NCBI RefSeq assembly: GCF_029227915.1
Contig: NC_079888.1
Coordinates: 22,238,001 to 22,302,000 of the forward strand
Length of the DNA stretch: 64,000 nucleotides
Direction of reading: 5' to 3'
Source of the DNA: Hydractinia symbiolongicarpus
Taxonomy: Eukaryota > Cnidaria > Hydrozoa > Anthoathecata > Hydractiniidae
Position 1 is the stretch's first letter. Each line of letters begins with the position of its first letter. This document shows, in pieces, positions 11,748-23,489 of the stretch. Position numbers and translations under genes: made by a program. Under the pieces are notes generated by a model. The model saw only the letters and a program-made list of their open reading frames with translations, searched no databases and had not been told where the DNA came from.

Positions 11748-12961
11748 TTTACTCCTTGGGTACTTTCTTTGTATACTTTTGACTATACGGGCCGAGTTCA
11801 AGATTTACGGGAAATGACGGATTTTCGTTTGCCGGCGATTAAACTTCTTTTATTCAGCGTCCCATCAAATATGAAAATATTTTTGAAAACTCCAATCTCA
11901 TGCGTTTAGTGGTAAAAAAATAATATAAAAAATCGTTCGGGAAATGAGTTTACTCGATGGGTACTTTCTTTGTATACTTTTGACTATACGGGCCGAGTCC
12001 AGAATTTACGGAAAATCGCACGTTTTCGTTTTCCGGCGATTAAACTTCTTTTATTCAGCGTCTCATCAAAAATGAAAACATTTCTAAAAACTACAAGTCT
12101 TATGCGTTTTAGTGGTGAAAAGATAATTTAAAAAATCGTTCTGGAAATGAGTTTACTCACAGGGTACTTTCTTTGTATACATGCGACTATACGTGCCAAG
12201 CCCGGGATTTACGGGAAATCGCGGGTTTTCGTTTGCCGGCGATTAAACTGCTTTTATTCAGCGTCTCATCAAAAATGAAAACATTCTTGAAAACTACAAG
12301 TCTCATGCGTTTTAGTGGTGAAAAAATAATTTAAAAAATCGTTCGGGAAATGAGTTTACTCCTTGGGTACTTTCTTTGTATACTTTTGACTATACGGGCC
12401 GAGTTCAAGATTTACGGGAAATGACGGATTTTCGTTTGCCGGCGATTAAACTTCTTTTATTCAGCGTCCCATCAAATATGAAAATATTTTTGAAAACTCC
12501 AATCTCATGCGTTTAGTGGTAAAAAAATAATATAAAAAATCGTTCGGGAAATGAGTTTACTCGATGGGTACTTTCTTTGTATACTTTTGACTATACGGGC
12601 CGAGTCCAGAATTTACGGAAAATCGCACGTTTTCGTTTTCCGGCGATTAAACTTCTTTTATTCAGCGTCTCATCAAAAATGAAAACATTTCTAAAAACTA
12701 CAAGTCTTATGCGTTTTAGTGGTGAAAAGATAATTTAAAAAATCGTTCTGGAAATGAGTTTACTCACAGGGTACTTTCTTTGTATACATGCGACTATACG
12801 TGCCAAGCCCGGGATTTACGGGAAATCGCGGGTTTTCGTTTGCCGGCGATTAAACTGCTTTTATTCAGCGTCTCATCAAAAATGAAAACATTCTTGAAAA
12901 CTACAAGTCTCATGCGTTTTAGTGGTGAAAAAATAATTTAAAAAATCGTTCAGGAAATGAG
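11748..12961 (+). repeat. Three-unit repeat Pa-Va-M, two tandem copies of 607 bases
   Basis: Copies span 11748-12354 and 12355-12961. Pa has GAGTTCAAG, ATGACGG and CTCCAATCTC; Va has ACTCGATGGG, CAGAATTTACGG, CGCACG and CATTTCTAAAA; M has CATGCGAC. By eye the two copies are nearly identical. A further Pa-Va-M set lies at 13569-14174, separated by Pb-Vb-K units, and its M unit ends with a P-type tail. Confidence 0.87.
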
Positions 12962-14174
12962 TTTACTCCCTGGGTACTTTCTTTGTATACTTTTGACTAT
13001 ACGGGCCGAGTTCGGGATTTACGGGAAATCGCGGATTTTCGTTTGCCGGCGATTAAACTTCTTTTATTCAGCGTCCCATCAAATATGAAAAAATTCTTGA
13101 AAACTCCAATCTCATGCGTTTAGTGGTAAAAAAATAATACAAAAAATCGTTCGGGAAATGAGTTTACTCCCTGGGTACTTTCCTTGTATACTTTTGACTA
13201 TACGGGCCGAGTCCAGGATTTACGGGAAATCGCAGGTTTTCGTTTTGCGGCGATTAAACTTCTTTTATTCAGCGTCTCATCAAAAATGAAAAGATTTTTA
13301 AAAACTACAAGTCTCATGCGTTTTAGTGGTGAAAAAGTAATTTAAAAAATCGTTTGGGAAATGAGTTTACTTCCTGGGTACTTTCTTTGTATACTTTTGA
13401 CTACACGGGCCAAGCCCGGGATTTACGGGAAATCGCGGATTTTCGTTTGCCGGCGATTAAACTGCTTTTATTCAGCGTCTCATCAAAAATGAAAACATTC
13501 TTGAAAACTACAAGTCTCATGCGTTTTAGTGGTGAAAAAATAATTTAAAAAATCGTTCGGGAAATGAGTTTACTCCTTGGGTACTTTCTTTGTATACTTT
13601 TGACTATACGGGCCGAGTTCAAGATTTACGGGAAATGACGGATTTTCGTTTGCCGGCGATTAAACTTCTTTTATTCAGCGTCCCATCAAATATGAAAATA
13701 TTTTTGAAAACTCCAATCTCATGCGTTTAGTGGTAAAAAAATAATATAAAAAATCGTTCGGGAAATGAGTTTACTCGATGGGTACTTTCTTTGTATACTT
13801 TTGACTATACGGGCCGAGTCCAGAATTTACGGAAAATCGCACGTTTTCGTTTTCCGGCGATTAAACTTCTTTTATTCAGCGTCTCATCAAAAATGAAAAC
13901 ATTTCTAAAAACTACAAGTCTTATGCGTTTTAGTGGTGAAAAGATAATTTAAAAAATCGTTCTGGAAATGAGTTTACTCACAGGGTACTTTCTTTGTATA
14001 CATGCGACTATACGTGCCAAGCCCGGGATTTACGGGAAATCGCGGGTTTTCGTTTGCCGCCGATTAAACTGCTTTTATTCAGCGTCTCATCAAAAATGAA
14101 AACATTCTTGAAAACTACAAGTCTCATGCGTTTAGTGGTAAAAAAATAATACAAAAAATCGTTCGGGAAATGAG
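12962..14174 (+). repeat. Pb-Vb-K followed by a third Pa-Va-M set
   Basis: Units at 12962 (Pb), 13163 (Vb: TTCCTTG, TTTTGCGGCG, AAAAGATTTTT), 13366 (K with ACTTCCTGGG), 13569 (Pa), 13770 (Va) and 13973. The unit at 13973 starts as M but finishes with the short tail TTTAGTGGTAAA and AATACAAAAAATC of Pb, so it is a hybrid, and it is followed directly by Vb. Confidence 0.82.
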
Positions 14175-16403
14175 TTTACTCCCTGGGTACTTTCCTTGTA
14201 TACTTTTGACTATACGGGCCGAGTCCAGGATTTACGGGAAATCGCAGGTTTTCGTTTTGCGGCGATTAAACTTCTTTTATTCAGCGTCTCATCAAAAATG
14301 AAAAGATTTTTAAAAACTACAAGTCTCATGCGTTTTAGTGGTGAAAAAGTAATTTAAAAAATCGTTCGGGAAATGAGTTTACTCCCTGGGTACTTTCTTT
14401 GTATACTTTTGACTATACGGGCCAAGCCCGGGATTTACGGGAAATCGCGGGTTTTCGTTTGCCGGCGATTAAACTTCTTTTATTCAGTGTCTCATCAAAA
14501 ATGAAAACATTTTTGAAAACTGCAAGTCTCATGCGTTTTAGTGGTGAAAAAATAATTTAAAAAATCGTTCCGGAAATGAGTTTACTCCCTGGGTACTTTC
14601 TTTGTATACTTTTGACTATACGGGCGAAGCCCGGGATTTACGGGAAATCGCGGGTTTTCGTTTGCCGGCGATTAAACTTCTTTTATTCAGTGTCTCATCA
14701 AAAATGAAAACATTTTTGAAAACTACAAGTCTCATGCGTTTTAATGGTGAAAAAATAATTTAAAAAATCGGTCGGGAAATGAGTTTACTCCCTGGGTACT
14801 TTCTTTGTATACTTTTGACTATACGGGCCAAGCCGGGATTTACGGGAAATCGCGGGTTTTCGTTTGCCGGCGATTAAACTTCTCTTATTCAGCGTCTCAT
14901 CAAAAATGAAAACATTTTTAAAAACTACAAGTCTCATGGGCTTTAGTGGTGAAAAAATAATTTAACAAATCGTTCTGGAAATGAGTTTACTCACAGGGTA
15001 CTTTCCTTGTATACTTTTGACTATACGGGCCGAGTCCAGGATTTACGGGAAATCGCGGATTATCGTTTGCCGGCGATTATATTTCTTTTATTCAGCGTCC
15101 CATCAAATATGAAAATATTTTTGAAAACTACAAGTCTCATGCGTTTAGTGGTAAAAAAATAATATAAAAAATCGTTCGGGAAATGAGTTTACTCCCTGGG
15201 TACTTTCTTTGTATACTTTTGACTATACGGGCCAAGCCCGGGATTTACGGGAAATCGCGGGTTTTCGTTTGCCGGCGATTAAACTTCTTTTATTCAGCGT
15301 CTCATCAAAAATGAAAACATTTTTAAAAACTACAAGTCTTATGCGTTTTAGTGGTGAAAAAATAATTTAAAAAATCGTTCTGGAAATGAGTTTACTCCCT
15401 GGGTACTTTCTTTGTATACTTTTGACTATACGGGCCGAGTCAGGGATTTAGGGGAATCGCAGGTTTTCGTTTGCCGGCGATTAAACTGCTTTTATTCAGC
15501 GTCTCATCAAAAATGAAAACATTTTTGAAAACTACAAGTCTCATGCGTTTTAGTGGTGAAATAATAATTTAAAAAATCGTTTGGGAAATGAGTTTACTCC
15601 CTGGGTACTTTCTTTGTATACTTTTAACTATACGGGACAAGCCCGGGATTTACGGGAAATCGCGGGTTTACGTTTGCCGGCGATTAAACTTCTTTTATTC
15701 AGCGTCTCATCAAAAATGAAAACATTTTTGAAAACTACAAGTCTCATGCGTTTTAGTGGTGAAAAAATAATTTAAAAAATCGCTCGGGAAATAAATTTAC
15801 TCCCTGGGTACTTTCTTTGTATACTTTTGACTATACGGGCCGAGTCCGGGATTTACGGGAAATCGCGGATTTTCGTTTGCCGGCGATTAAACTTCTTTTA
15901 TTCAGCGTCCCATCAAATATGAAAATATTTTTGAAAACTACAAGTCTCATGCGTTTAGTGGTAAAAAAATAATATAAAAAATCGTTGGGGAAATGAGTTT
16001 ACTCCCTGGGTACTTTCTTTGCATACTTTTGACTATACGGGCCAAGCCCGGGCTTTACGGGAAATCGCGGGTTTTCGTTTGCCGGCGATTAAACTTTATT
16101 TATTCAGCGTCTCATCAAAAATGAAAACATTTTTGAAAACTACAAGTCTCATGCGTTTTAGTGTTGAAAAAATAATTTAAAAAATCGTTCTGGAAATGAG
16201 TTTACTCACAGGGTACTTTCTTTGTATACATGCGACTATACGTGCCAAGCCCGGGATTTACGGGAAATCGCGGGTTTTCGTTTGCCGGCGATTAAACTGC
16301 TTTTATTCAGCGTCTCATCAAAAATGAAAACATTCTTGAAAACTACAAGTCTCATGCGTTTTAGTGGTGAAAAAATAATTTAAAAAATCGTTCAGGAAAT
16401 GAG
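14175..16403 (+). repeat. Eleven units Vb-K-S-T-P3-K-R-O-P-K-M
   Basis: Unit starts are 14175, 14378, 14581, 14784, 14986, 15188, 15391, 15593, 15796, 15998 and 16201. The first five (Vb-K-S-T-P3) recur at 16605 and 17819. At 15593 the expected V unit of the R-V-O order is missing: the unit carries the R-to-V link CGTTTGGG but the body of O. This looks like a one-unit loss by in-register exchange. Confidence 0.83.
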
Positions 16404-18831
16404 TTTACTCCCTGGGTACTTTCTTTGTATACTTTTGACTATACGGGCCGAGTTCGGGATTTACGGGAAATCGCGGATTTTCGTTTGCCGGCGTTTAAAC
16501 TTCTTTTATTCAGCGTCCCATCAAATATGAAAATATTCTTGAAAACTCCAATCTCATGCGTTTAGTGGTAAAAAAATAATACAAAAAATCGTTCGGGAAA
16601 TGAGTTTACTCCCTGGGTACTTTCCTTGTATACTTTTGACTATACGGGCCGAGTCCAGGATTTACGGGAAATCGCAGGTTTTCGTTTTGCGGCGATTAAA
16701 CTTCTTTTATTCAGCGTCTCATCAAAAATGAAAAGATTTTTAAAAACTACAAGTCTCATGCGTTTTAGTGGTGAAAAAGTAATTTAAAAAATCGTTCGGG
16801 AAATGAGTTTACTCCCTGGGTACTTTCTTTGTATACTTTTGACTATACGGGCCAAGCCCGGGATTTACGGGAAATCGCGGGTTTTCGTTTGCCGGCGATT
16901 AAACTTCTTTTATTCAGTGTCTCATCAAAAATGAAAACATTTTTGAAAACTGCAAGTCTCATGCGTTTTAGTGGTGAAAAAATAATTTAAAAAATCGTTC
17001 CGGAAATGAGTTTACTCCCTGGGTACTTTCTTTGTATACTTTTGACTATACGGGCGAAGCCCGGGATTTACGGGAAATCGCGGGTTTTCGTTTGCCGGCG
17101 ATTAAACTTCTTTTATTCAGTGTCTCATCAAAAATGAAAACATTTTTGAAAACTACAAGTCTCATGCGTTTTAATGGTGAAAAAATAATTTAAAAAATCG
17201 GTCGGGAAATGAGTTTACTCCCTGGGTACTTTCTTTGTATACTTTTGACTATACGGGCCAAGCCGGGATTTACGGGAAATCGCGGGTTTTCGTTTGCCGG
17301 CGATTAAACTTCTCTTATTCAGCGTCTCATCAAAAATGAAAACATTTTTAAAAACTACAAGTCTCATGGGCTTTAGTGGTGAAAAAATAATTTAACAAAT
17401 CGTTCTGGAAATGAGTTTACTCACAGGGTACTTTCCTTGTATACTTTTGACTATACGGGCCGAGTCCAGGATTTACGGGAAATCGCGGATTATCGTTTGC
17501 CGGCGATTATATTTCTTTTATTCAGCGTCCCATCAAATATGAAAATATTTTTGAAAACTACAAGTCTCATGCGTTTAGTGGTAAAAAAATAATATAAAAA
17601 ATCGTTCGGGAAATGAGTTTACTCCCTGGGTACTTTCTTTGTATACTTTTGACTATACGGGCCGAGTTCGGGATTTACGGGAAATCGCGGATTTTCGTTT
17701 GCCGGCGTTTAAACTTCTTTTATTCAGCGTCCCATCAAATATGAAAATATTCTTGAAAACTCCAATCTCATGCGTTTAGTGGTAAAAAAATAATACAAAA
17801 AATCGTTCGGGAAATGAGTTTACTCCCTGGGTACTTTCCTTGTATACTTTTGACTATACGGGCCGAGTCCAGGATTTACGGGAAATCGCAGGTTTTCGTT
17901 TTGCGGCGATTAAACTTCTTTTATTCAGCGTCTCATCAAAAATGAAAAGATTTTTAAAAACTACAAGTCTCATGCGTTTTAGTGGTGAAAAAGTAATTTA
18001 AAAAATCGTTCGGGAAATGAGTTTACTCCCTGGGTACTTTCTTTGTATACTTTTGACTATACGGGCCAAGCCCGGGATTTACGGGAAATCGCGGGTTTTC
18101 GTTTGCCGGCGATTAAACTTCTTTTATTCAGTGTCTCATCAAAAATGAAAACATTTTTGAAAACTGCAAGTCTCATGCGTTTTAGTGGTGAAAAAATAAT
18201 TTAAAAAATCGTTCCGGAAATGAGTTTACTCCCTGGGTACTTTCTTTGTATACTTTTGACTATACGGGCGAAGCCCGGGATTTACGGGAAATCGCGGGTT
18301 TTCGTTTGCCGGCGATTAAACTTCTTTTATTCAGTGTCTCATCAAAAATGAAAACATTTTTGAAAACAACAAGTCTCATGCGTTTTAATGGTGAAAAAAT
18401 AATTTAAAAAATCGGTCGGGAAATGAGTTTACTCCCTGGGTACTTTCTTTGTATACTTTTGACTATACGGGCCAAGCCGGGATTTACGGGAAATCGCGGG
18501 TTTTCGTTTGCCGGCGATTAAACTTCTCTTATTCAGCGTCTCATCAAAAATGAAAACATTTTTAAAAACTACAAGTCTCATGGGCTTTAGTGGTGAAAAA
18601 ATAATTTAACAAATCGTTCTGGAAATGAGTTTACTCACAGGGTACTTTCCTTGTATACTTTTGACTATACGGGCCGAGTCCAGGATTTACGGGAAATCGC
18701 GGATTATCGTTTGCCGGCGATTATATTTCTTTTATTCAGCGTCCCATCAAATATGAAAATATTTTTGAAAACTACAAGTCTCATGCGTTTAGTGGTAAAA
18801 AAATAATATAAAAAATCGTTCGGGAAATGAG
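16404..18831 (+). repeat. Six-unit tandem duplication Pb-Vb-K-S-T-P3 (2 x 1,214 bases)
   Basis: Copy one has units at 16404, 16605, 16808, 17011, 17214 and 17416. Copy two has units at 17618, 17819, 18022, 18225, 18428 and 18630. The offset is a constant 1,214. The few differences I noticed include CAGGAAATGAG versus CGGGAAATGAG at the left edge and AACTACAAG versus AACAACAAG near 18368. The shared GGCGTTTAAAC variant in Pb marks both copies. Confidence 0.9.
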
Positions 18832-21667
18832 TTTACTCCCTGGGTACTTTCTTTGTATACTTTTGACTATACGGGCCAAGCCCGGGATTTACGGGAAATC
18901 GCGGGTTTTCGTTTGCCGGCGATTAAACTTCTTTTATTCAGCGTCTCATCAAAAATGAAAACATTTTTAAAAACTACAAGTCTTATGCGTTTTAGTGGTG
19001 AAAAAATAATTTAAAAAATCGTTCTGGAAATGAGTTTACTCCCTGGGTACTTTCTTTGTATACTTTTGACTATACGGGCCGAGTCAGGGATTTAGGGGAA
19101 TCGCAGGTTTTCGTTTGCCGGCGATTAAACTGCTTTTATTCAGCGTCTCATCAAAAATGAAAACATTTTTGAAAACTACAAGTCTCATGCGTTTTAGTGG
19201 TGAAATAATAATTTAAAAAATCGTTTGGGAAATGAGTTTACTCCCTGGGTACTTTCTTTGTATACTTTTGACTATACGGGCCGAGTCCAGGATTTACGGG
19301 AAATCGCAGGTTTTCGTTTGCCGGCGATTAAACTTCTTTTATTCAGCGTCTCATCAAAAATGAAAACATTTTTAAAAACTACAAGTCTCATGCGTTTTAG
19401 TGGTGAAAAAGTAATTTAAAAAATCCTTCGGGAAATGAGTTTACTCCCTGGGTACTTTCTTTGTATACTTTTAACTATACGGGACAAGCCCGGGATTTAC
19501 GGGAAATCGCGGGTTTACGTTTGCCGGCGATTAAACTTCTTTTATTCAGCGTCTCATCAAAAATGAAAACATTTTTGAAAACTACAAGTCTCATGCGTTT
19601 TAGTGGTGAAAAAATAATTTAAAAAATCGCTCGGGAAATAAGTTTACTCCCTGGGTACTTTCTTTGTATACTTTTGACTATACGGGCCGAGTCCGGGATT
19701 TACGGGAAATCGCGGATTTTCGTTTGCCGGCGATTAAACTTCTTTTATTCAGCGTCCCATCAAATATGAAAATATTTTTGAAAACTACAAGTCTCATGCG
19801 TTTAGTGGTAAAAAAATAATATAAAAAATCGTTGGGGAAATGAGTTTACTCCCTGGGTACTTTCTTTGCATACTTTTGACTATACGGGCCAAGCCCGGGA
19901 TTTACGGGAAATCGCGGGTTTTCGTTTGCCGGCGATTAAACTTCTTTTATTCAGTGTCTCATCAAAAATGAAAACATTTTTGAAAACTACAAGTCTCATG
20001 CGTTTTAATGGTGAAAAAATAATTTAAAAAATCGGTCGGGAAATGAGTTTACTCCCTGGGTACTTTCTTTGTATACTTTTGACTATACGGGCCAAGCCGG
20101 GATTTACGGGAAATCGCGGGTTTTCGTTTGCCGGCGATTAAACTTCTCTTATTCAGCGTCTCATCAAAAATGAAAACATTTTTAAAAACTACAAGTCTCA
20201 TGGGCTTTAGTGGTGAAAAAATAATTTAACAAATCGTTCTGGAAATGAGTTTACTCACAGGGTACTTTCCTTGTATACTTTTGACTATACGGGCCGAGTC
20301 CAGGATTTACGGGAAATCGCGGATTATCGTTTGCCGGCGATTATATTTCTTTTATTCAGCGTCCCATCAAATATGAAAATATTTTTGAAAACTACAAGTC
20401 TCATGCGTTTAGTGGTAAAAAAATAATATAAAAAATCGTTCGGGAAATGAGTTTACTCCCTGGGTACTTTCTTTGTATACTTTTGACTATACGGGCCAAG
20501 CCCGGGATTTACGGGAAATCGCGGGTTTTCGTTTGCCGGCGATTAAACTTCTTTTATTCAGCGTCTCATCAAAAATGAAAACATTTTTAAAAACTACAAG
20601 TCTTATGCGTTTTAGTGGTGAAAAAATAATTTAAAAAATCGTTCTGGAAATGAGTTTACTCCCTGGGTACTTTCTTTGTATACTTTTGACTATACGGGCC
20701 GAGTCAGGGATTTAGGGGAATCGCAGGTTTTCGTTTGCCGGCGATTAAACTGCTTTTATTCAGCGTCTCATCAAAAATGAAAACATTTTTGAAAACTACA
20801 AGTCTCATGCGTTTTAGTGGTGAAATAATAATTTAAAAAATCGTTTGGGAAATGAGTTTACTCCCTGGGTACTTTCTTTGTATACTTTTGACTATACGGG
20901 CCGAGTCCAGGATTTACGGGAAATCGCAGGTTTTCGTTTGCCGGCGATTAAACTTCTTTTATTCAGCGTCTCATCAAAAATGAAAACATTTTTAAAAACT
21001 ACAAGTCTCATGCGTTTTAGTGGTGAAAAAGTAATTTAAAAAATCCTTCGGGAAATGAGTTTACTCCCTGGGTACTTTCTTTGTATACTTTTAACTATAC
21101 GGGACAAGCCCGGGATTTACGGGAAATCGCGGGTTTACGTTTGCCGGCGATTAAACTTCTTTTATTCAGCGTCTCATCAAAAATGAAAACATTTTTGAAA
21201 ACTACAAGTCTCATGCGTTTTAGTGGTGAAAAAATAATTTAAAAAATCGCTCGGGAAATAAGTTTACTCCCTGGGTACTTTCTTTGTATACTTTTGACTA
21301 TACGGGCCGAGTCCGGGATTTACGGGAAATCGCGGATTTTCGTTTGCCGGCGATTAAACTTCTTTTATTCAGCGTCCCATCAAATATGAAAATATTTTTG
21401 AAAACTACAAGTCTCATGCGTTTAGTGGTAAAAAAATAATATAAAAAATCGTTGGGGAAATGAGTTTACTCCCTGGGTACTTTCTTTGCATACTTTTGAC
21501 TATACGGGCCAAGCCCGGGCTTTACGGGAAATCGCGGGTTTTCGTTTGCCGGCGATTAAACTTTTTTTATTCAACGTCTCATCAAAAATGAAAACATTCT
21601 TGAAAACTACAAGTCTCATGCGTTTTAGTGGTGAAAAAATAATTTAAAAAATCGTTCGGGAAATGAG
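18428..21667 (+). repeat. Eight-unit tandem duplication T-P3-K-R-V-O-P-K (2 x 1,620 bases)
   Basis: Copy one starts at 18428 and copy two at 20048, offset exactly 1,620. Units are T, P3, K, R, V, O, P and a GCATAC-type K. Comparing the two copies line by line, I saw no mismatch between 18369-19899 and 19989-21519. The last unit differs: at 19845 it turns into an S unit halfway, while at 21465 it keeps GGGCTTTACGG and a CTTTTTTTATTCAACG right half. The first three units overlap the second copy of the preceding six-unit duplication. Confidence 0.92.
19845..20047 (+). other. Hybrid unit K/S at an exchange junction
   Basis: The left part carries the GCATAC and CCAAGCCCGGG of the K unit that follows P at 21465. 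The right part carries GTGTCTCATC, TTTTAATGG and the CGGTCGGG tail of the S unit at 18225. It links P to T and is where the eight-unit duplication closes. The switch lies between the GC box and TTCAGTGTC. Confidence 0.8.
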
Positions 21668-23489
21668 TTTACTCCTTGGGTACTTTCTTTGTATACTTTT
21701 GACTATACGGGCCGAGTTCAAGATTTACGGGAAATGACGGATTTTCGTTTGCCGGCGATTAAACTTCTTTTATTCAGCGTCCCATCAAATATGAAAATAT
21801 TTTTGAAAACTCCAATCTCATGCGTTTAGTGGTAAAAAAATAATATAAAAAATCGTTCGGGAAATGAGTTTACTCGATGGGTACTTTCTTTGTATACATG
21901 CGACTATACGTGCCAAGCCCGGGATTTACGGGAAATCGCGGGTTTTCGTTTGCCGGCGATTAAACTACTTTTATTCAGCGTCTCATTAAAAATGAAAACA
22001 TTCTTGAAAACTACAAGTCTCATGCGTTTTAGTGGTGAAAAAATAATTTAAAAAATCGTTCAGGAAATGAGTTTACTCCCTGGGTACTTTCTTTGTATAC
22101 TTTTGACTATACGGGCCGAGTCAGGGATTTAGGGGAATCGCAGGTTTTCGTTTGCCGGCGATTAAACTGCTTTTATTCAGCGTCTCATCAAAAATGAAAA
22201 CATTTTTGAAAACTACAAGTCTCATGCGTTTTAGTGGTGAAATAATAATTTAAAAAATCGTTTGGGAAATGAGTTTACTCCCTGGGTACTTTCTTTGTAT
22301 ACTTTTGACTATACGGGCCGAGTCCAGGATTTACGGGAAATCGCAGGTTTTCGTTTGCCGGCGATTAAACTTCTTTTATTCAGCGTCTCATCAAAAATGA
22401 AAACATTTTTAAAAACTACAAGTCTCATGCGTTTTAGTGGTGAAAAAATAATTTAAAAAATCGCTCGGGAAATAAGTTTACTCCCTGGGTACTTTCTTTG
22501 TATACTTTTGACTATACGGGCCAAGCCCGGGATTTACGGGAAATCGCGGGTTTTCGTTTGCCGGCGATTAAACTTCTTTTATTCAGTGTCTCATCAAAAA
22601 TGAAAACATTTTTGAAAACTACAAGTCTCATGCGTTTTAGTGGTGAAAAAGTAATTTAAAAAATCGTTCGGGAAATGAGTTTACTCCCTGGGTACTTTCT
22701 TTGTATACTTTTGACTATACGGGCCAAGCCCGGGATTTACGGGAAATCGCGGGTTTTCGTTTGCCGGCGATTAAACTTCTTTTATTCAGTGTCTCATCAA
22801 AAATGAAAACATTTTTGAAAACTACAAGTCTCATGCGTTTTAGTGGTGAAAAAATAATTTAAAAAATCGTTCCGGAAATGAGTTTACTCCCTGGGTACTT
22901 TCTTTGTATACTTTTGACTATACGGGCGAAGCCCACGATTTACGGGAAATCGCAGGTTTTCGTTTTCCGGCGATTAAACTTCTTTTATTCAGTGTCTTAT
23001 CAAAAATGAAAACATTTTTGAAAACTACAAGTCTCATGCGTTTTAATGGTGAAAAAATAATTTAAAAAATCGGTCGGGAAATGAGTTTACTCCCTGGGTA
23101 CTTTCTTTGTATACTTTTGACTATACGGGCCAAGCCGGGATTTACGGGAAATCGCGGGTTTTCGTTTGCCGGCGATTAAACTTCTCTTATTCAGCGTCTC
23201 ATCAAAAATGAAAACATTTTTAAAAACTACAAGTCTCATGGGCTTTAGTGGTGAAAAAATAATTTAACAAATCGTTCTGGAAATGAGTTTACTCACAGGG
23301 TACTTTCCTTGTATACTTTTGACTATACGGGCCGAGTCCAGGATTTACGGGAAATCGCGGATTTTCGTTTGCCGGCGATTATATTTCTTTTATTCAGCGT
23401 CCCATCAAATATGAAAATATTTTTGAAAACTACAAGTCTCATGCGTTTAGTGTTAAAAAAATAATATAAAAAATCGTTCGGGAAATGAG
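21668..23489 (+). repeat. Transition units Pa, hybrid, R, V, K, K, S, T, P3
   Basis: Units start at 21668, 21869, 22072, 22274, 22477, 22680, 22883, 23086 and 23288. The unit at 21869 begins ACTCGATGGG like Va but continues CATGCGACTATACGTGCC like M, so it is another hybrid. The S unit at 22883 has CGAAGCCCACG, a private change. S-T-P3 here resembles the cassette at 17011 and 18225. Confidence 0.8.

Noticed and set aside
18369-21519. Certain assembly error at the identical eight-unit copies
   Set aside because: Assembly duplication is possible, but the two copies end in different units (19845 versus 21465), as a real unequal exchange would leave. Sequence alone cannot settle it.
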